A program made the translations under genes and the position numbers. The notes under the pieces were generated by a model that was given only the letters and a program-made list of their open reading frames with translations, was not told the origin of the DNA and did not search any database. From Pacificoceanicola sp048553275 (GTDB lineage: Bacteria; Pseudomonadota; Alphaproteobacteria; Rhodobacterales; Rhodobacteraceae), in the NCBI RefSeq assembly GCF_048553275.1, contig NZ_JBLZMW010000015.1, positions 77,539 through 141,538 on the forward strand: a DNA stretch of 64,000 nucleotides, read 5' to 3'. This document shows positions 43,713 through 52,349 of this stretch, piece by piece (the first letter of the stretch is position 1; each line of letters starts with the position of its first letter).

Positions 43713-43767
43713 GCCCTGATTTCAGGGCTTGCGCATTTCGGCGGCGCGGGGCATTCCCGCGCCGCCT
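43713..43767 (+). terminator. double hairpin between binding-protein and ATPase genes
   Basis: AGCCCTGA/TCAGGGCT (43713-43730) and a perfect 11-bp stem GGCGGCGCGGG / CCCGCGCCGCC (43741-43767, loop GCATT). Only a weak T-run follows, so it probably gives partial termination or protects the upstream mRNA. Confidence 0.65.
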
Positions 43768-43815
43768 TCATAAGCAAAGAGCGTTGATAACGGCGCCGCG
43801 ACAGGGGAAAATGGA

Positions 43816-44595
43816 TTGATCCGGGTTGAGAACCTTCACCGCCATTTCGGCGGGTTTCGTGCCGTTGACGGCGCCTCCTTGGAGATTGCCACAGGCTCCA
43901 TCACCGGGCTTGTCGGGCCGAATGGCGCGGGCAAGACCACGCTGTTCAACGTGATCGCCGGTGCCCTGCCGCCGACATCGGGCCGTGTGTTCATGGATGG
44001 CGAGGACATCACCGGGCTGCCGCCCCATGCGCTGTTCCACAAAGGGTTGCTCCGCACGTTTCAGATCGCGCATGAGTTCTCCTCCATGTCCTGCCGCGAG
44101 AACCTGATGATGGTGCCGGGCGGGCAGTCGGGCGAAGTGCTGTGGAATACGTGGTTCGGGCGCAAACGCATCGCCGACGAGGAACGCGCGCTGCGCGCCA
44201 AGGCCGACGAGGTGCTGGATTTCCTGACCATCGCGCATCTGGCCGATCACCCCGCCGGTGCAATCTCCGGTGGCCAGAAAAAGCTGCTGGAGCTGGGGCG
44301 GACCATGATGGTCGATGCCAAGATCGTGTTCCTCGACGAGGTGGGCGCGGGCGTGAACCGCACGCTGCTGATGACCATCGCGGACACGATCATCCGTTTG
44401 AACAAGGAGCGCGGCTATACCTTCTGCGTCATCGAGCATGACATGGATTTCATCGGCAAGATCTGTGATCCGGTGATCGTCATGGCCGAGGGCAAGAAGC
44501 TCGCCGAAGGAACGCTGGCCGAGATCAAGGCCAATGAAGCGGTGATCGAGGCCTACCTGGGCACCGGTTTGAAGAACAAGGAGGCCGCGTCATGA
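43816..44595 (+). CDS. livG: branched-chain amino acid-type ABC transporter ATPase (LivG)
   Basis: 259 residues. Walker A VGPNGAGKTTLFNVIAG, Q-loop region with FQIAHEFSSMSCRENLM, signature ISGGQKKLLELGRTM, Walker B IVFLDEVGAGVNR and switch IEHDMDF. The last matches LivG. Start is a TTG (MIRVENLHRHFGG); the nearby ATG at 43811 is out of frame and stops after two codons. AGGGGA lies about 9 bases before the TTG. The gene overlaps livF by 4 bases. Confidence 0.9.
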   Translation: MIRVENLHRHFGGFRAVDGASLEIATGSITGLVGPNGAGKTTLFNVIAGALPPTSGRVFMDGEDITGLPPHALFHKGLLRTFQIAHEFSSMSCRENLMMVPGGQSGEVLWNTWFGRKRIADEERALRAKADEVLDFLTIAHLADHPAGAISGGQKKLLELGRTMMVDAKIVFLDEVGAGVNRTLLMTIADTIIRLNKERGYTFCVIEHDMDFIGKICDPVIVMAEGKKLAEGTLAEIKANEAVIEAYLGTGLKNKEAAS

Positions 44596-45419
44596 GTACT
44601 GGCACCTACGACGATCGCGGCAACCGCGACCGCAGCCTCGGCAATGCGGCGGGGATGGGCACGGTAGATGGCTATCGCGGCAGCGGTGCGCCGCGTCCGG
44701 GCGGGCCGGGGCCGTTCCTGATTGGCGAGGCCATGACCGGCGGCTACGGAAAATCCGGGCCGGATATCCTGCATGATTGCACGATCGCAGTGGAAAAGGG
44801 CGAAATCGCCGTCATTGTCGGGCCGAATGGCGCGGGCAAATCCACGGCGATGAAGGCGGTGTTCGGCATGCTGGACCTGCGGTCCGGGCGGGTGATGCTC
44901 GACGGGGAAGACATCACCGATATGAGCCCGCAGGCGCGGGTCCGCCATGGCATGGGGTTCGTGCCGCAGACCTCCAATATCTTCACCTCGATGACGGTGG
45001 AAGAAAACCTTGAGATGGGAGCCTTCATCCGGGGCGACGACTACCGCGCCACCATGGCGCAGGTCTATGATCTGTTTCCGATCCTGAAGGAAAAGCGGCT
45101 GCAGGCGGCGGGCGAGTTGTCGGGGGGACAGCGTCAGCAGGTGGCCGTGGGCCGTGCGCTGATGACAGAGCCGAAGCTGTTGATGCTCGATGAGCCGACA
45201 GCCGGGGTTTCGCCCATCGTCATGGACGAGCTGTTTGACCGCATCATCGAGGTCGCCCGGACCGGGATTTCGATCCTGATGGTGGAACAGAATGCGCGGC
45301 AGGCACTGGAGATCGCCGACAAGGGCTATGTTCTGGTTCAGGGCGCCAATGCGCACACCGGGACGGGCAAGGATCTGCTGGCCAATGACGAGGTTCGCCG
45401 CTCGTTCCTTGGCGGGTGA
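44592..45419 (+). CDS. livF: branched-chain amino acid-type ABC transporter ATPase (LivF) with N-terminal extension
   Basis: 275 residues. The LivF core starts at about residue 45 (GEAMTGGYGKSGPDILHD), Walker A VGPNGAGKSTAMKAVFGML, signature LSGGQRQQVAVGRALM, Walker B LLMLDEPTAGVSP and C-terminal VLVQGANAHTGTG. The first 40 residues are rich in Gly, Arg and Pro and are not usual for LivF; the ATGA overlap with livG supports that this start is real. The stop overlaps the next start by 4 bases (GTGA). Confidence 0.9.
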   Translation: MSTGTYDDRGNRDRSLGNAAGMGTVDGYRGSGAPRPGGPGPFLIGEAMTGGYGKSGPDILHDCTIAVEKGEIAVIVGPNGAGKSTAMKAVFGMLDLRSGRVMLDGEDITDMSPQARVRHGMGFVPQTSNIFTSMTVEENLEMGAFIRGDDYRATMAQVYDLFPILKEKRLQAAGELSGGQRQQVAVGRALMTEPKLLMLDEPTAGVSPIVMDELFDRIIEVARTGISILMVEQNARQALEIADKGYVLVQGANAHTGTGKDLLANDEVRRSFLGG

Positions 45420-45976
45420 TACGTGTGGCGGGGGCGAATGTGAGTATTTGGAAAGAGAAGAAACAGGGGACCGGGGATCATGCGCTCCGGCATTGGGCCG
45501 GGGTTGGCGTGCTGGCGCTTTGCCTCGCGGCGGGGGCTGTTTCGGCGCAGGATGACGCCATCACGGATGACATCATCGAAGACGATCCCGGCGATGTGCA
45601 CGAGGACGGCGCGCTGCCGCAGATGACCGTGGAAACTGCGCCGGTGCAGGCGGACGTGGCGCTGAATTGTGCCTTTGCGACCGAGTGCTATGAGGCGGAG
45701 GGCTGCCAGGACAGCGGTTTTGGCTTCCTGCTGGATGGTCATGGCGGCGGTCTCGACCAGGGCACGCTGATGATGGAAGCGGTGATTGCTTCGGACGCGG
45801 GCGATGTCTTCATGATGGGCGCGCGCGATGCCGGGGCCTACGTGCTGTCCGGTGGCGGGTTCGACGCGCGGCATATGCTGACCGTCGCGCCGGATGGGGC
45901 GGCGCGTTACACGGTGCATTATTCTGATGGTCCGGTGATGGTCTCCTACCTCGGCCAATGTGTGGGGGCGGAATGA
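45416..45976 (+). CDS. secreted four-cysteine protein A within liv-type operon
   Basis: 186 residues with a signal peptide (VGVLALCLAAGAVSAQ, cleavage near residue 45). The mature protein has four cysteines, Cys85, Cys91, Cys97 and Cys182, and ends LTVAPDGAARYTVHY...GQC. Protein B downstream has the same spacing and tail, so they are paralogues. GTG 45416 overlaps the livF stop (GTGA); GTGs at 45428 and 45440 are other starts. Four cysteines suggest two disulfides in the periplasm. No known domain is recognised; a role linked to the transporter is inferred only from the operon. Confidence 0.75.
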   Translation: MIRVAGANVSIWKEKKQGTGDHALRHWAGVGVLALCLAAGAVSAQDDAITDDIIEDDPGDVHEDGALPQMTVETAPVQADVALNCAFATECYEAEGCQDSGFGFLLDGHGGGLDQGTLMMEAVIASDAGDVFMMGARDAGAYVLSGGGFDARHMLTVAPDGAARYTVHYSDGPVMVSYLGQCVGAE

Positions 45977-46383
45977 TGCGCGGAATCGCGGCTGTCCTTG
46001 GTCGCAACGGCACGGCAGCGGCTCTGCCCGCGCTGCTGCTGGCACCGCTTCCCATGGCGGCAGAAACCTGGCGCTGCATGCTGCAGAGCCCCTGTGATGA
46101 GCGCCGCTGTGATAACACAGAGATCCGCTTCACCATCGATGCGGACCAGTTTGCGCCACCGCTGGACCGGGGTGATCCGCCGCGCCGCAGAGTGACGCAG
46201 GTCCGTTTTGGCGAGACGTCGTTCGAGGCCGAGCCGATCATGAGCGGCGAGACGCGCGGTTTCTGGCTGCAGACGGCGGATGGCCGCGCGCGGTTGCTGA
46301 CGATCCGGGCTGACGGCGCGGCGCTTTATTCCGAAGACCCATCCGGGCAGACATGGCCCGGTCATTGCGAAGGGATCGACTGA
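45973..46383 (+). CDS. secreted four-cysteine protein B within liv-type operon
   Basis: 136 residues, signal peptide (AALPALLLAPLPMAAE, cleavage near residue 30). Four mature cysteines: Cys35, Cys41, Cys46 and Cys132, so C-x5-C-x4-C and then 85 residues to the last Cys. Ends LTIRADGAALYSEDPSGQ...GHCEGID. ATG 45973 overlaps the stop of protein A (ATGA), and its own stop shares a base with the livH ATG, so all are translationally linked. Function unknown. Confidence 0.75.
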   Translation: MMRGIAAVLGRNGTAAALPALLLAPLPMAAETWRCMLQSPCDERRCDNTEIRFTIDADQFAPPLDRGDPPRRRVTQVRFGETSFEAEPIMSGETRGFWLQTADGRARLLTIRADGAALYSEDPSGQTWPGHCEGID

Positions 46384-47393
46384 TGGATCTTCTAAACGCC
46401 CTTGTGGCGCTTTCCAACTTCGTGCTGATCCCGGCGATCGCCTATGGCAGCCAACTGGCGCTTGGGGCGCTCGGGGTGACGCTGATCTATGGCATCCTGC
46501 GGTTCTCCAACTTTGCCCATGGCGACACCATGGCCTTTGGCACCATGGTGGTGATCCTGTTCACATGGCTGTTCCAGAGCTGGGGCGTCAACCTCGGCCC
46601 ATTGCCGACCGCCCTTCTTGCCGTGCCCTTCGGGATTGCGGCGACCGCGGTTCTGGTGCTGGCGACGGACCGGGTGGTTTATCGCTTCTACAGGGCGCAA
46701 AAGGTAAAGCCGGTGATCCTCGTCATGGTCTCGCTCGGCGTGATGTTCATCTACAACGGTATCACGCGGATCATTCTTGGCCCCGACGATCAACGCTTTG
46801 CCGATGGCGAGCGGTTCCTGATCTCGGCGCGGGATTTCAAGGAATGGAGCGGTCTGGAGGAGGGTCTGGCCATCCGCACGACCCAAGGCTTGACCGTGGT
46901 GGTCGCGGTGATCGTCGTTGCCCTGCTCTTCTGGTTCCTCAACCGCACACGCACCGGAAAATCCATGCGGGCCTATTCCGACAATGAGGATCTCGCGCTG
47001 CTCTCCGGCATAAACCCCGAAAAGGTCGAGCGCGTCACATGGGTGATCGTGGCGGCGCTGGTGACCATCGCGGGCGTGCTGTACGGGCTTGATAAGTCGT
47101 ACAAACCGTTCACCTATTTCCAGCTCCTGCTGCCGATCTTTGCGGCCGCCATCGTGGGCGGGCTTGGCTCTCCGCTCGGCGCCATCGCGGGCGGCTTTGT
47201 CATCGCGTTCAGCGAGGTCGGGATCACCTATGCGTGGAAGAAGGTGCTGGGCCATGCCCTGCCCGAGAGCCTTGAGCCGGACGGGCTCGTGCAGCTGATG
47301 TCGACGGACTACAAATTTGCGGTCAGCTTCGTGATCCTCGTGATCGTGCTGCTGTTCAAGCCCACCGGGCTATTCAAAGGGAAGGCGGTGTAA
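46383..47393 (+). CDS. livH: branched-chain amino acid-type ABC transporter permease (LivH)
   Basis: 336-residue inner-membrane protein with about eight hydrophobic helices. LivH motifs: GVTLIYGILRFSNFAHGDTMAFG and GLGSPLGAIAGGFVIAFSE. ATG 46383 shares its A with the stop of the upstream secreted-protein gene. livM starts 1 base after its stop. It should form the membrane channel with LivM. Confidence 0.92.
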   Translation: MDLLNALVALSNFVLIPAIAYGSQLALGALGVTLIYGILRFSNFAHGDTMAFGTMVVILFTWLFQSWGVNLGPLPTALLAVPFGIAATAVLVLATDRVVYRFYRAQKVKPVILVMVSLGVMFIYNGITRIILGPDDQRFADGERFLISARDFKEWSGLEEGLAIRTTQGLTVVVAVIVVALLFWFLNRTRTGKSMRAYSDNEDLALLSGINPEKVERVTWVIVAALVTIAGVLYGLDKSYKPFTYFQLLLPIFAAAIVGGLGSPLGAIAGGFVIAFSEVGITYAWKKVLGHALPESLEPDGLVQLMSTDYKFAVSFVILVIVLLFKPTGLFKGKAV

Positions 47394-47394
47394 G

Positions 47395-48675
47395 ATGCGG
47401 ACGGTTTTGCTGTTTGCCCTCGTGGCGGTGCTGATCGTCGGAACCGGCGTTGTGCAGAGCTGGAACGCGGCGCTGCTGATCCTGAACATGGGGTTGGTGA
47501 GCGCGGTGATGGCGCTTGGCGTGAACCTGCAGTGGGGCATCGCGGGGCTGTTCAACGTGGGCGTCATGGGCTTTGTGGCGCTCGGTGGGCTGGGTGTCGT
47601 GCTGACCTCGACAGCGCCGGTGCCCGAGGCGTGGAGCGCGGGCGGCGTTCGCGTCCTGGCGGCGCTGGCCCTGGGGGCGGCCACGGTTGTCGCGGCGGTG
47701 ATGACCTGGACCAAGGTCAGGAATGGCTGGATCACGGCGGCGGTGCTGCTTGTCGGCTTTTTCGTGTTCCGATGGATGCTCGACCCCGGCGTCGAGGCGA
47801 TCGAGGCGATCAACCCGGCGCTGCAGGGCAACCTTGGCGGGCTTGGCCTTCCGGTGCTGATGGCCTGGCCGGTCGGCGGGCTGCTGGCGGCGGGAGCCGC
47901 CTGGATCATCGGGAAGACGGCGCTGGGGCTGCGGTCCGATTACCTCGCGATTGCGACGCTGGGCATCGCCGAGATCGTCATTGCGGTGATGAAAAACGAG
48001 GACTGGCTGGCGCGCGGCGTGAAGAACGTCATCGGCCTGCCCCGCCCCGTGCCCTACGAGGTGGATCTGCAGAACGATCCCGGTTTCGTGGAGAGTGCGG
48101 CGGGCTTTGGTCTCGATCCGACGACGGCGTCGACGCTTTATGTAAAGTTGGGCTATTCGCTGCTGTTTGCGGTGGTGCTGATCGTATTGCTGGTGCTGGC
48201 GCAGTTGGCGCTCAACAGCCCCTGGGGCCGGATGATGCGGGCGATCCGCGACAACGAGACCTCGGCGCGGGCGATGGGCAAGGACGTGACCTTCCGCCAT
48301 TTGCAGGTCTTCATCCTCGGCAGTGCCATTTGCGGCATTGCGGGGGCCATGATGACCACGCTGGACGGGCAGTTGACCCCGTCGAGCTATCAGCCGCTGC
48401 GCTATACCTTCCTGATCTGGGTGATGGTGATCGTTGGCGGCTCGGGCAACAACCTCGGCGCCGTGCTGGGCGGTTTCCTGATCTGGTTCCTCTGGGTGCA
48501 GGTGGAGCCGATGGGGCAATGGTTGATGGCCACGATCACCTCCGGCATGACCGATGGCTCTGCGATCAAGGCGCATCTGCAGGACAGCGCCCAACACTTG
48601 CGGCTGCTGACCATGGGCGTGATCCTGCTGCTGGTGTTGCGGTTCTCGCCGCGGGGGCTGCTGCCGGAACGCTGA
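47395..48675 (+). CDS. livM: branched-chain amino acid-type ABC transporter permease (LivM)
   Basis: 426-residue membrane protein. LivM motifs: LGVNLQWGIAGLFNVGVMGF, LRSDYLAIATLGIAEIV, MMRAIRDNETSARAMGKDV and GGSGNNLGAVLGGF. It is longer than classic LivM because of an extra hydrophobic stretch around residues 70-145. A rho-independent terminator follows, so this is the last gene of the operon. Confidence 0.92.
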   Translation: MRTVLLFALVAVLIVGTGVVQSWNAALLILNMGLVSAVMALGVNLQWGIAGLFNVGVMGFVALGGLGVVLTSTAPVPEAWSAGGVRVLAALALGAATVVAAVMTWTKVRNGWITAAVLLVGFFVFRWMLDPGVEAIEAINPALQGNLGGLGLPVLMAWPVGGLLAAGAAWIIGKTALGLRSDYLAIATLGIAEIVIAVMKNEDWLARGVKNVIGLPRPVPYEVDLQNDPGFVESAAGFGLDPTTASTLYVKLGYSLLFAVVLIVLLVLAQLALNSPWGRMMRAIRDNETSARAMGKDVTFRHLQVFILGSAICGIAGAMMTTLDGQLTPSSYQPLRYTFLIWVMVIVGGSGNNLGAVLGGFLIWFLWVQVEPMGQWLMATITSGMTDGSAIKAHLQDSAQHLRLLTMGVILLLVLRFSPRGLLPER

Positions 48676-48695
48676 TTTTCTGAAAACCTGAATGA

Positions 48696-48730
48696 GAAGG
48701 CCGTGGTCCCCGCTGCGGCCTTCATCTTTT
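48696..48730 (+). terminator. terminator of liv-type operon
   Basis: GAAGGCCG / CGGCCTTC stem with a 12-base loop, followed by ATCTTTTTTTC, 21 bases after the livM stop. Confidence 0.85.
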
Positions 48731-48779
48731 TTTCAGGATTCCGTCTCAGCATGGTCCAATGCGAGAAGGAGACGCGTAA

Positions 48780-49013
48780 ATGGTAGAGTCCGAGCCCCAA
48801 CTGCTGAAGCCTGACGTTCTGGCGCGATTGCGGAGCCGATTTCCCCATCTGGACGAAAGCGCGGTGGCCGATTTTGCCCCCGATCAGACCCGGCTCAGCC
48901 GCCATCTGGCAGAGCGGCATGATCTGACCATGCTCGAAGCACATGAGGAGTTGCAGGACTTTCTCGGTCTCGAACGGTTGAGCGCGCATGTGGCACAGGT
49001 CGCCAGCCGCTGA
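48780..49013 (+). CDS. 77-residue cytoplasmic protein of unknown function
   Basis: Small helical protein, MVESEPQLLKPDVLARLRSR..., with charged heptad-like helices (LTMLEAHEELQDFLGLERL). GAAGGAGA precedes the ATG with good spacing, which supports translation. Convergent with the XRE-cupin gene, stops 9 bases apart. No domain is recognised. Confidence 0.65.
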   Translation: MVESEPQLLKPDVLARLRSRFPHLDESAVADFAPDQTRLSRHLAERHDLTMLEAHEELQDFLGLERLSAHVAQVASR

Positions 49014-49022
49014 AGCCCGGCG

Positions 49023-49649
49023 TCAGGTCAGCGACGTGACCCAGAGGATATTCGCATCCTCCTCGCTCACCGAAATGACGTTGTGGCCCATGGTGCTGTC
49101 GTAATACGCACTGTCGCCACGCTTCATTTCGACCGGTTCGTAAAATTCGGTATAAAGCCGAATTACGCCGGTGAGCACATAGAGAAACTCTTCGCCGTCG
49201 TGCCGCACCCAACCGTCGAATTCTTCCATTGATCGAGCCCGCACGCGGGCGCGGTAGGGCAGCATTTTCTTGCGGGTGAGGGTCTCGGCCAGCAATTCAT
49301 GTTCATAGGTGGCGGTGGCCTGGCTTTGCCCCTCGCCGTCCCGGGTTACGGTCATGCGGCCATTGACTTTTTCCTGCTGTGGCGGCGTAAAAAGCTGTGG
49401 GACGGAAATCTCCAGACCCACGGCCAGCTTTTTCAGCGCGTCATAAGTCGGTGACATCTGACCGTTTTCGATCTTCGACAGGGTCGAGCGGGCGAGCCCG
49501 GCCTGCCGGGCCGCCTGTTCCAGCGTCCATGCCTTTTCCTTGCGCAGCTCGCGCACCCGTTGACCGAGGTCAAGCGGTTCACCACCGTGTTCGTGGCCCG
49601 TGTCACGTGCGATCCGGATCAGGGATTTGGGGTCTTTCGTCATGACCAT
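49023..49649 (-). CDS. XRE-family regulator with C-terminal cupin
   Basis: 208 residues. HTH_3 domain at about 30-85 (VRELRKEKAWTLEQAARQ, LARSTLSKIENGQMSPTYDA) and cupin_2 at about 120-205 (WVRHDGEEFLYVLTGVIRLY, MKRGDSAYYDSTMGHNVIS). Such proteins usually repress a nearby metabolic gene until a small ligand binds the cupin. The start is 62 bases from the divergent acyl-CoA synthetase gene, its likely target. Confidence 0.88.
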   Translation of the reverse strand: MVMTKDPKSLIRIARDTGHEHGGEPLDLGQRVRELRKEKAWTLEQAARQAGLARSTLSKIENGQMSPTYDALKKLAVGLEISVPQLFTPPQQEKVNGRMTVTRDGEGQSQATATYEHELLAETLTRKKMLPYRARVRARSMEEFDGWVRHDGEEFLYVLTGVIRLYTEFYEPVEMKRGDSAYYDSTMGHNVISVSEEDANILWVTSLT

Positions 49650-49711
49650 GTGCTATAGGGTGCGGTCCGCGCCCTTGCAAGCGCGGGCGTGCGGCCCTAA
49701 GCCTCGACGGC

Positions 49712-51217
49712 ATGATATCTCTCTTTCATGAGGGGGACTTTGCCCCCTGCCCCAAGCCCTTCAACCTGGCAGCGCATGTGCTGGCTGCAGGCGCTGAAAC
49801 GCCGGACAAGATCGCGCTTGCGATTGTTCATCCCACGGGGGCGGAGCGATGGTCCTATGCCCGGTTGATCGCGGCCGTGCGTGGTACGGCGACAGGGCTT
49901 TTGGACGCCGGGCTGAAACCGGGCGATGTCCTTCTGATGCGGCTGGGCAATACCGTTGATTTTCCGATAGCCTATCTCGGCGCAATTGCCGCCGGAATCG
50001 TGCCCGTTCCGACCTCCTCGCAGCTGACCGCGCGCGAAGTGACCAAAATCATCGACCATTTGACCCCGAAAGCCATCCTGCGCGGCGATGGCGTCCCCTG
50101 TCCCGAGACCGATGTTCCGATCTTTGGTCCGCAGATTTACGAAGCCTGGCACGGGTTGCCGCCCGCTGCCTATGCCCTCGGCGACCCCGAGCGGCTGGCC
50201 TATATTGTCTACACCTCCGGCACATCAGGGACGCCGCGCGCCGTTGGCCATGCGCATCGCGCGATCTGGGCCCGGCAGATGATGATCGACGGCTGGTACG
50301 CCTTGCGCTCAACCGATCGCTTGTTGCATGCGGGCGCGTTCAACTGGACCTTCACCCTGGGGACCGGCCTCATGGACCCCTGGACCCTGGGAGCAACCGC
50401 GTTGATCCCCGCCGCAGGCACCGATCCGGCACAGCTCGGCCTCCTGCTCAAACGCAATGATGCCACGATTTTCGCAGCCGCCCCGGGTGTTTACCGGCAG
50501 ATCCTGAAGTTCCCCATGGCACCCCTTCCGAAGCTGCGACACGGATTGGCCGCGGGCGAGAAGCTGCCCGATACGGTCCGCGAGGCCTGGCGCGCGGCCA
50601 CAGGCGGCGCCATTTTCGAAGCCTATGGTATGTCCGAATGCTCGACCTTCATCTCTTCGGCGCCAAGCCGCCCTTTCAGGCACGGCACCTTGGGCACGCC
50701 GCAAAACGGTCGCCACATCGCGCTGGTTGACGAGACCGGCACCCCCGTCCCAATCGGCACCGAAGGGGTGATCGCAGTGCATCGCAGTGATCCGGGACTG
50801 ATGATCGGCTATGTGGGCGCGCCGGAAGCAACCGCAGGCAAGTTCGCGGGCGACTGGTTTCTGAGCGGCGACAAAGGGGTGATGGAGGACGATGGCCAGA
50901 TCCGTTATCTCGGACGGGCGGACGACATGATGAATGCGGGTGGCTATCGCGTCTCGCCACTGGAGGTCGAGGCGGCCCTGGCCGATCTGCCCGGCGTGCA
51001 GGACATCGCGGTGACCGACGTGCAGGTCAAGGAGGGCGTCACGGTGATCGCCGCGTTTTACTGCAGCCCCGAGCCGCTCGATGAGGACGCGCTCAAGGCC
51101 GCTGCCGCGGAACGTCTCGCCCGCTACAAACAGCCCCGCGCCTATATCCATGTGGAGGCCTTGCCGCGCAATCCGAACGGAAAACTGCAACGCCAGAGGT
51201 TGAAAGACCGCTTCTGA
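49712..51217 (+). CDS. AMP-dependent acyl-CoA synthetase/ligase
   Basis: 501-residue adenylate-forming enzyme. Motifs: VYTSGTSGTPRAVGHAHRA (P-loop-like, with the usual Lys changed to Arg), FEAYGMSECSTF, GDWFLSGDKGVMEDDG, YLGRADDMMNAGGYRVSP and the C-terminal catalytic lysine in RNPNGKLQRQRL. Activates a carboxylic acid to its CoA ester; the substrate is not determined. Divergent from an XRE-cupin regulator and 55 bases upstream of a DsbA/FrnE-type gene on the same strand. Confidence 0.88.
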   Translation: MISLFHEGDFAPCPKPFNLAAHVLAAGAETPDKIALAIVHPTGAERWSYARLIAAVRGTATGLLDAGLKPGDVLLMRLGNTVDFPIAYLGAIAAGIVPVPTSSQLTAREVTKIIDHLTPKAILRGDGVPCPETDVPIFGPQIYEAWHGLPPAAYALGDPERLAYIVYTSGTSGTPRAVGHAHRAIWARQMMIDGWYALRSTDRLLHAGAFNWTFTLGTGLMDPWTLGATALIPAAGTDPAQLGLLLKRNDATIFAAAPGVYRQILKFPMAPLPKLRHGLAAGEKLPDTVREAWRAATGGAIFEAYGMSECSTFISSAPSRPFRHGTLGTPQNGRHIALVDETGTPVPIGTEGVIAVHRSDPGLMIGYVGAPEATAGKFAGDWFLSGDKGVMEDDGQIRYLGRADDMMNAGGYRVSPLEVEAALADLPGVQDIAVTDVQVKEGVTVIAAFYCSPEPLDEDALKAAAAERLARYKQPRAYIHVEALPRNPNGKLQRQRLKDRF

Positions 51218-51272
51218 CGCCCTCGCCATTCCTGTCGGTATTGGCTATAGCGAGGTCATGAAAGAGGTGCCC

Positions 51273-51920
51273 ATGATCCAGCTTGATATTTTCTCTGACC
51301 CGATTTGCCCTTGGTGCTATATCGGCAAGGCCAATCTCGACAGGGCGCTGGAGGCCAATCCCATGCATCCGTTTCGGGTGCGCTGGCTGCCGTTCATGCT
51401 GAACCCGGATATGCCAAGCGAGGGCATGGACCGGCGGAGTTATCTCGAAACCAAGTTCGGCGGGCAGCAAGGTGCAGTTGACGCCTACTTGCCGGTGACG
51501 CAACACGCAGAAAAGGCCGGGTTGAAGATCAACCTTGACGCGATCAAGACGACTCCATCGACCGTTGACGCGCATCGCCTGATCCATTGGGCCGAGGTCG
51601 AAGGCATGCAGACGGCCGTGGTTTCTGCGCTGTTCCGCGCTTATTTCGTCGATGGCCGCGACATTGGCGAAGCCGAAGTTCTTGCCGATATTGCCGACAG
51701 CTGCGGCATGGACGCTGCCTTGGTGCTTCGTCTCTTGGCCACCGATGAGGATCGCCGCGAAATCGTCGAACGCGATGCGGCCGCCCGCGGTATGGGCGTG
51801 AATTCTGTCCCGACCTTCATCGTCGGACAACAACACGCGGTGCCGGGCGCGCAGTCGCCAGAGCTTTGGAACCAAGTCATCCAGGAACTTCTGGCCGGTG
51901 AGGCCCAAGCGGAGACATGA
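51273..51920 (+). CDS. DsbA family (FrnE-like) oxidoreductase
   Basis: 215-residue thioredoxin-fold protein without signal peptide, so cytoplasmic. MIQLDIFSDPICPWCYIGK has a CPWC active site; further FrnE/2-hydroxychromene-2-carboxylate isomerase-type motifs are VDAHRLIHWAEVEG, FRAYFVDGRDIGE and GVNSVPTFIVGQQ (cis-Pro). ATG 51273 has AGAGGTG upstream; an in-frame start 15 bases earlier exists. Likely same transcript as the acyl-CoA synthetase gene. Confidence 0.87.
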   Translation: MIQLDIFSDPICPWCYIGKANLDRALEANPMHPFRVRWLPFMLNPDMPSEGMDRRSYLETKFGGQQGAVDAYLPVTQHAEKAGLKINLDAIKTTPSTVDAHRLIHWAEVEGMQTAVVSALFRAYFVDGRDIGEAEVLADIADSCGMDAALVLRLLATDEDRREIVERDAAARGMGVNSVPTFIVGQQHAVPGAQSPELWNQVIQELLAGEAQAET

Positions 51921-52349
51921 ACTGCGTCAGGCTCGTGACGCGGAATTGCCCGCACCTGTTGATCGTTCCTTGCAGAACATCTTTGTTCGCAGGGTCAAGG
52001 GCTGAATACGGCTCGACAGATATTTCCTCACTGAAGGTAAGGGCCTGGTCAACCTCATGATGTTGCCGTCGCCATTCAGAAATCCGGATTATGTGCCAGG
52101 CTCAAACGTGAGGGACACACCGCATGGCTGATCGCGCGAGCGGGCGAAGACGAGACGGCCACCAAAACGGGCAGCGCGCCAAATCCTGAAAACGTTCAGA
52201 CGTGGGTCCACTGCGCGCCGTGATATATCTGCGCTGTAGCGGCCTCCCATTTGTGCATTTACGAACCTTTCCTTTTTCAGTCTGCCGGGTGTAAACGGGG
52301 CACCATAGCCGGGACCTGCCGGTCAATTCTACGAATTCCCGAGGACGAC
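51921..52349. other. 429-bp intergenic region without a gene
   Basis: No coding frame with a ribosome binding site or recognisable protein was seen on either strand. It must contain the promoter of the Bcr/CflA exporter. Possibly a decayed sequence. Confidence 0.4.

Noticed and set aside
43811..43819. ATG at 43811 as start of livG
   Set aside because: It is out of frame and stops after two codons (ATG GAT TGA); the TTG at 43816 gives the correct LivG N-terminus.
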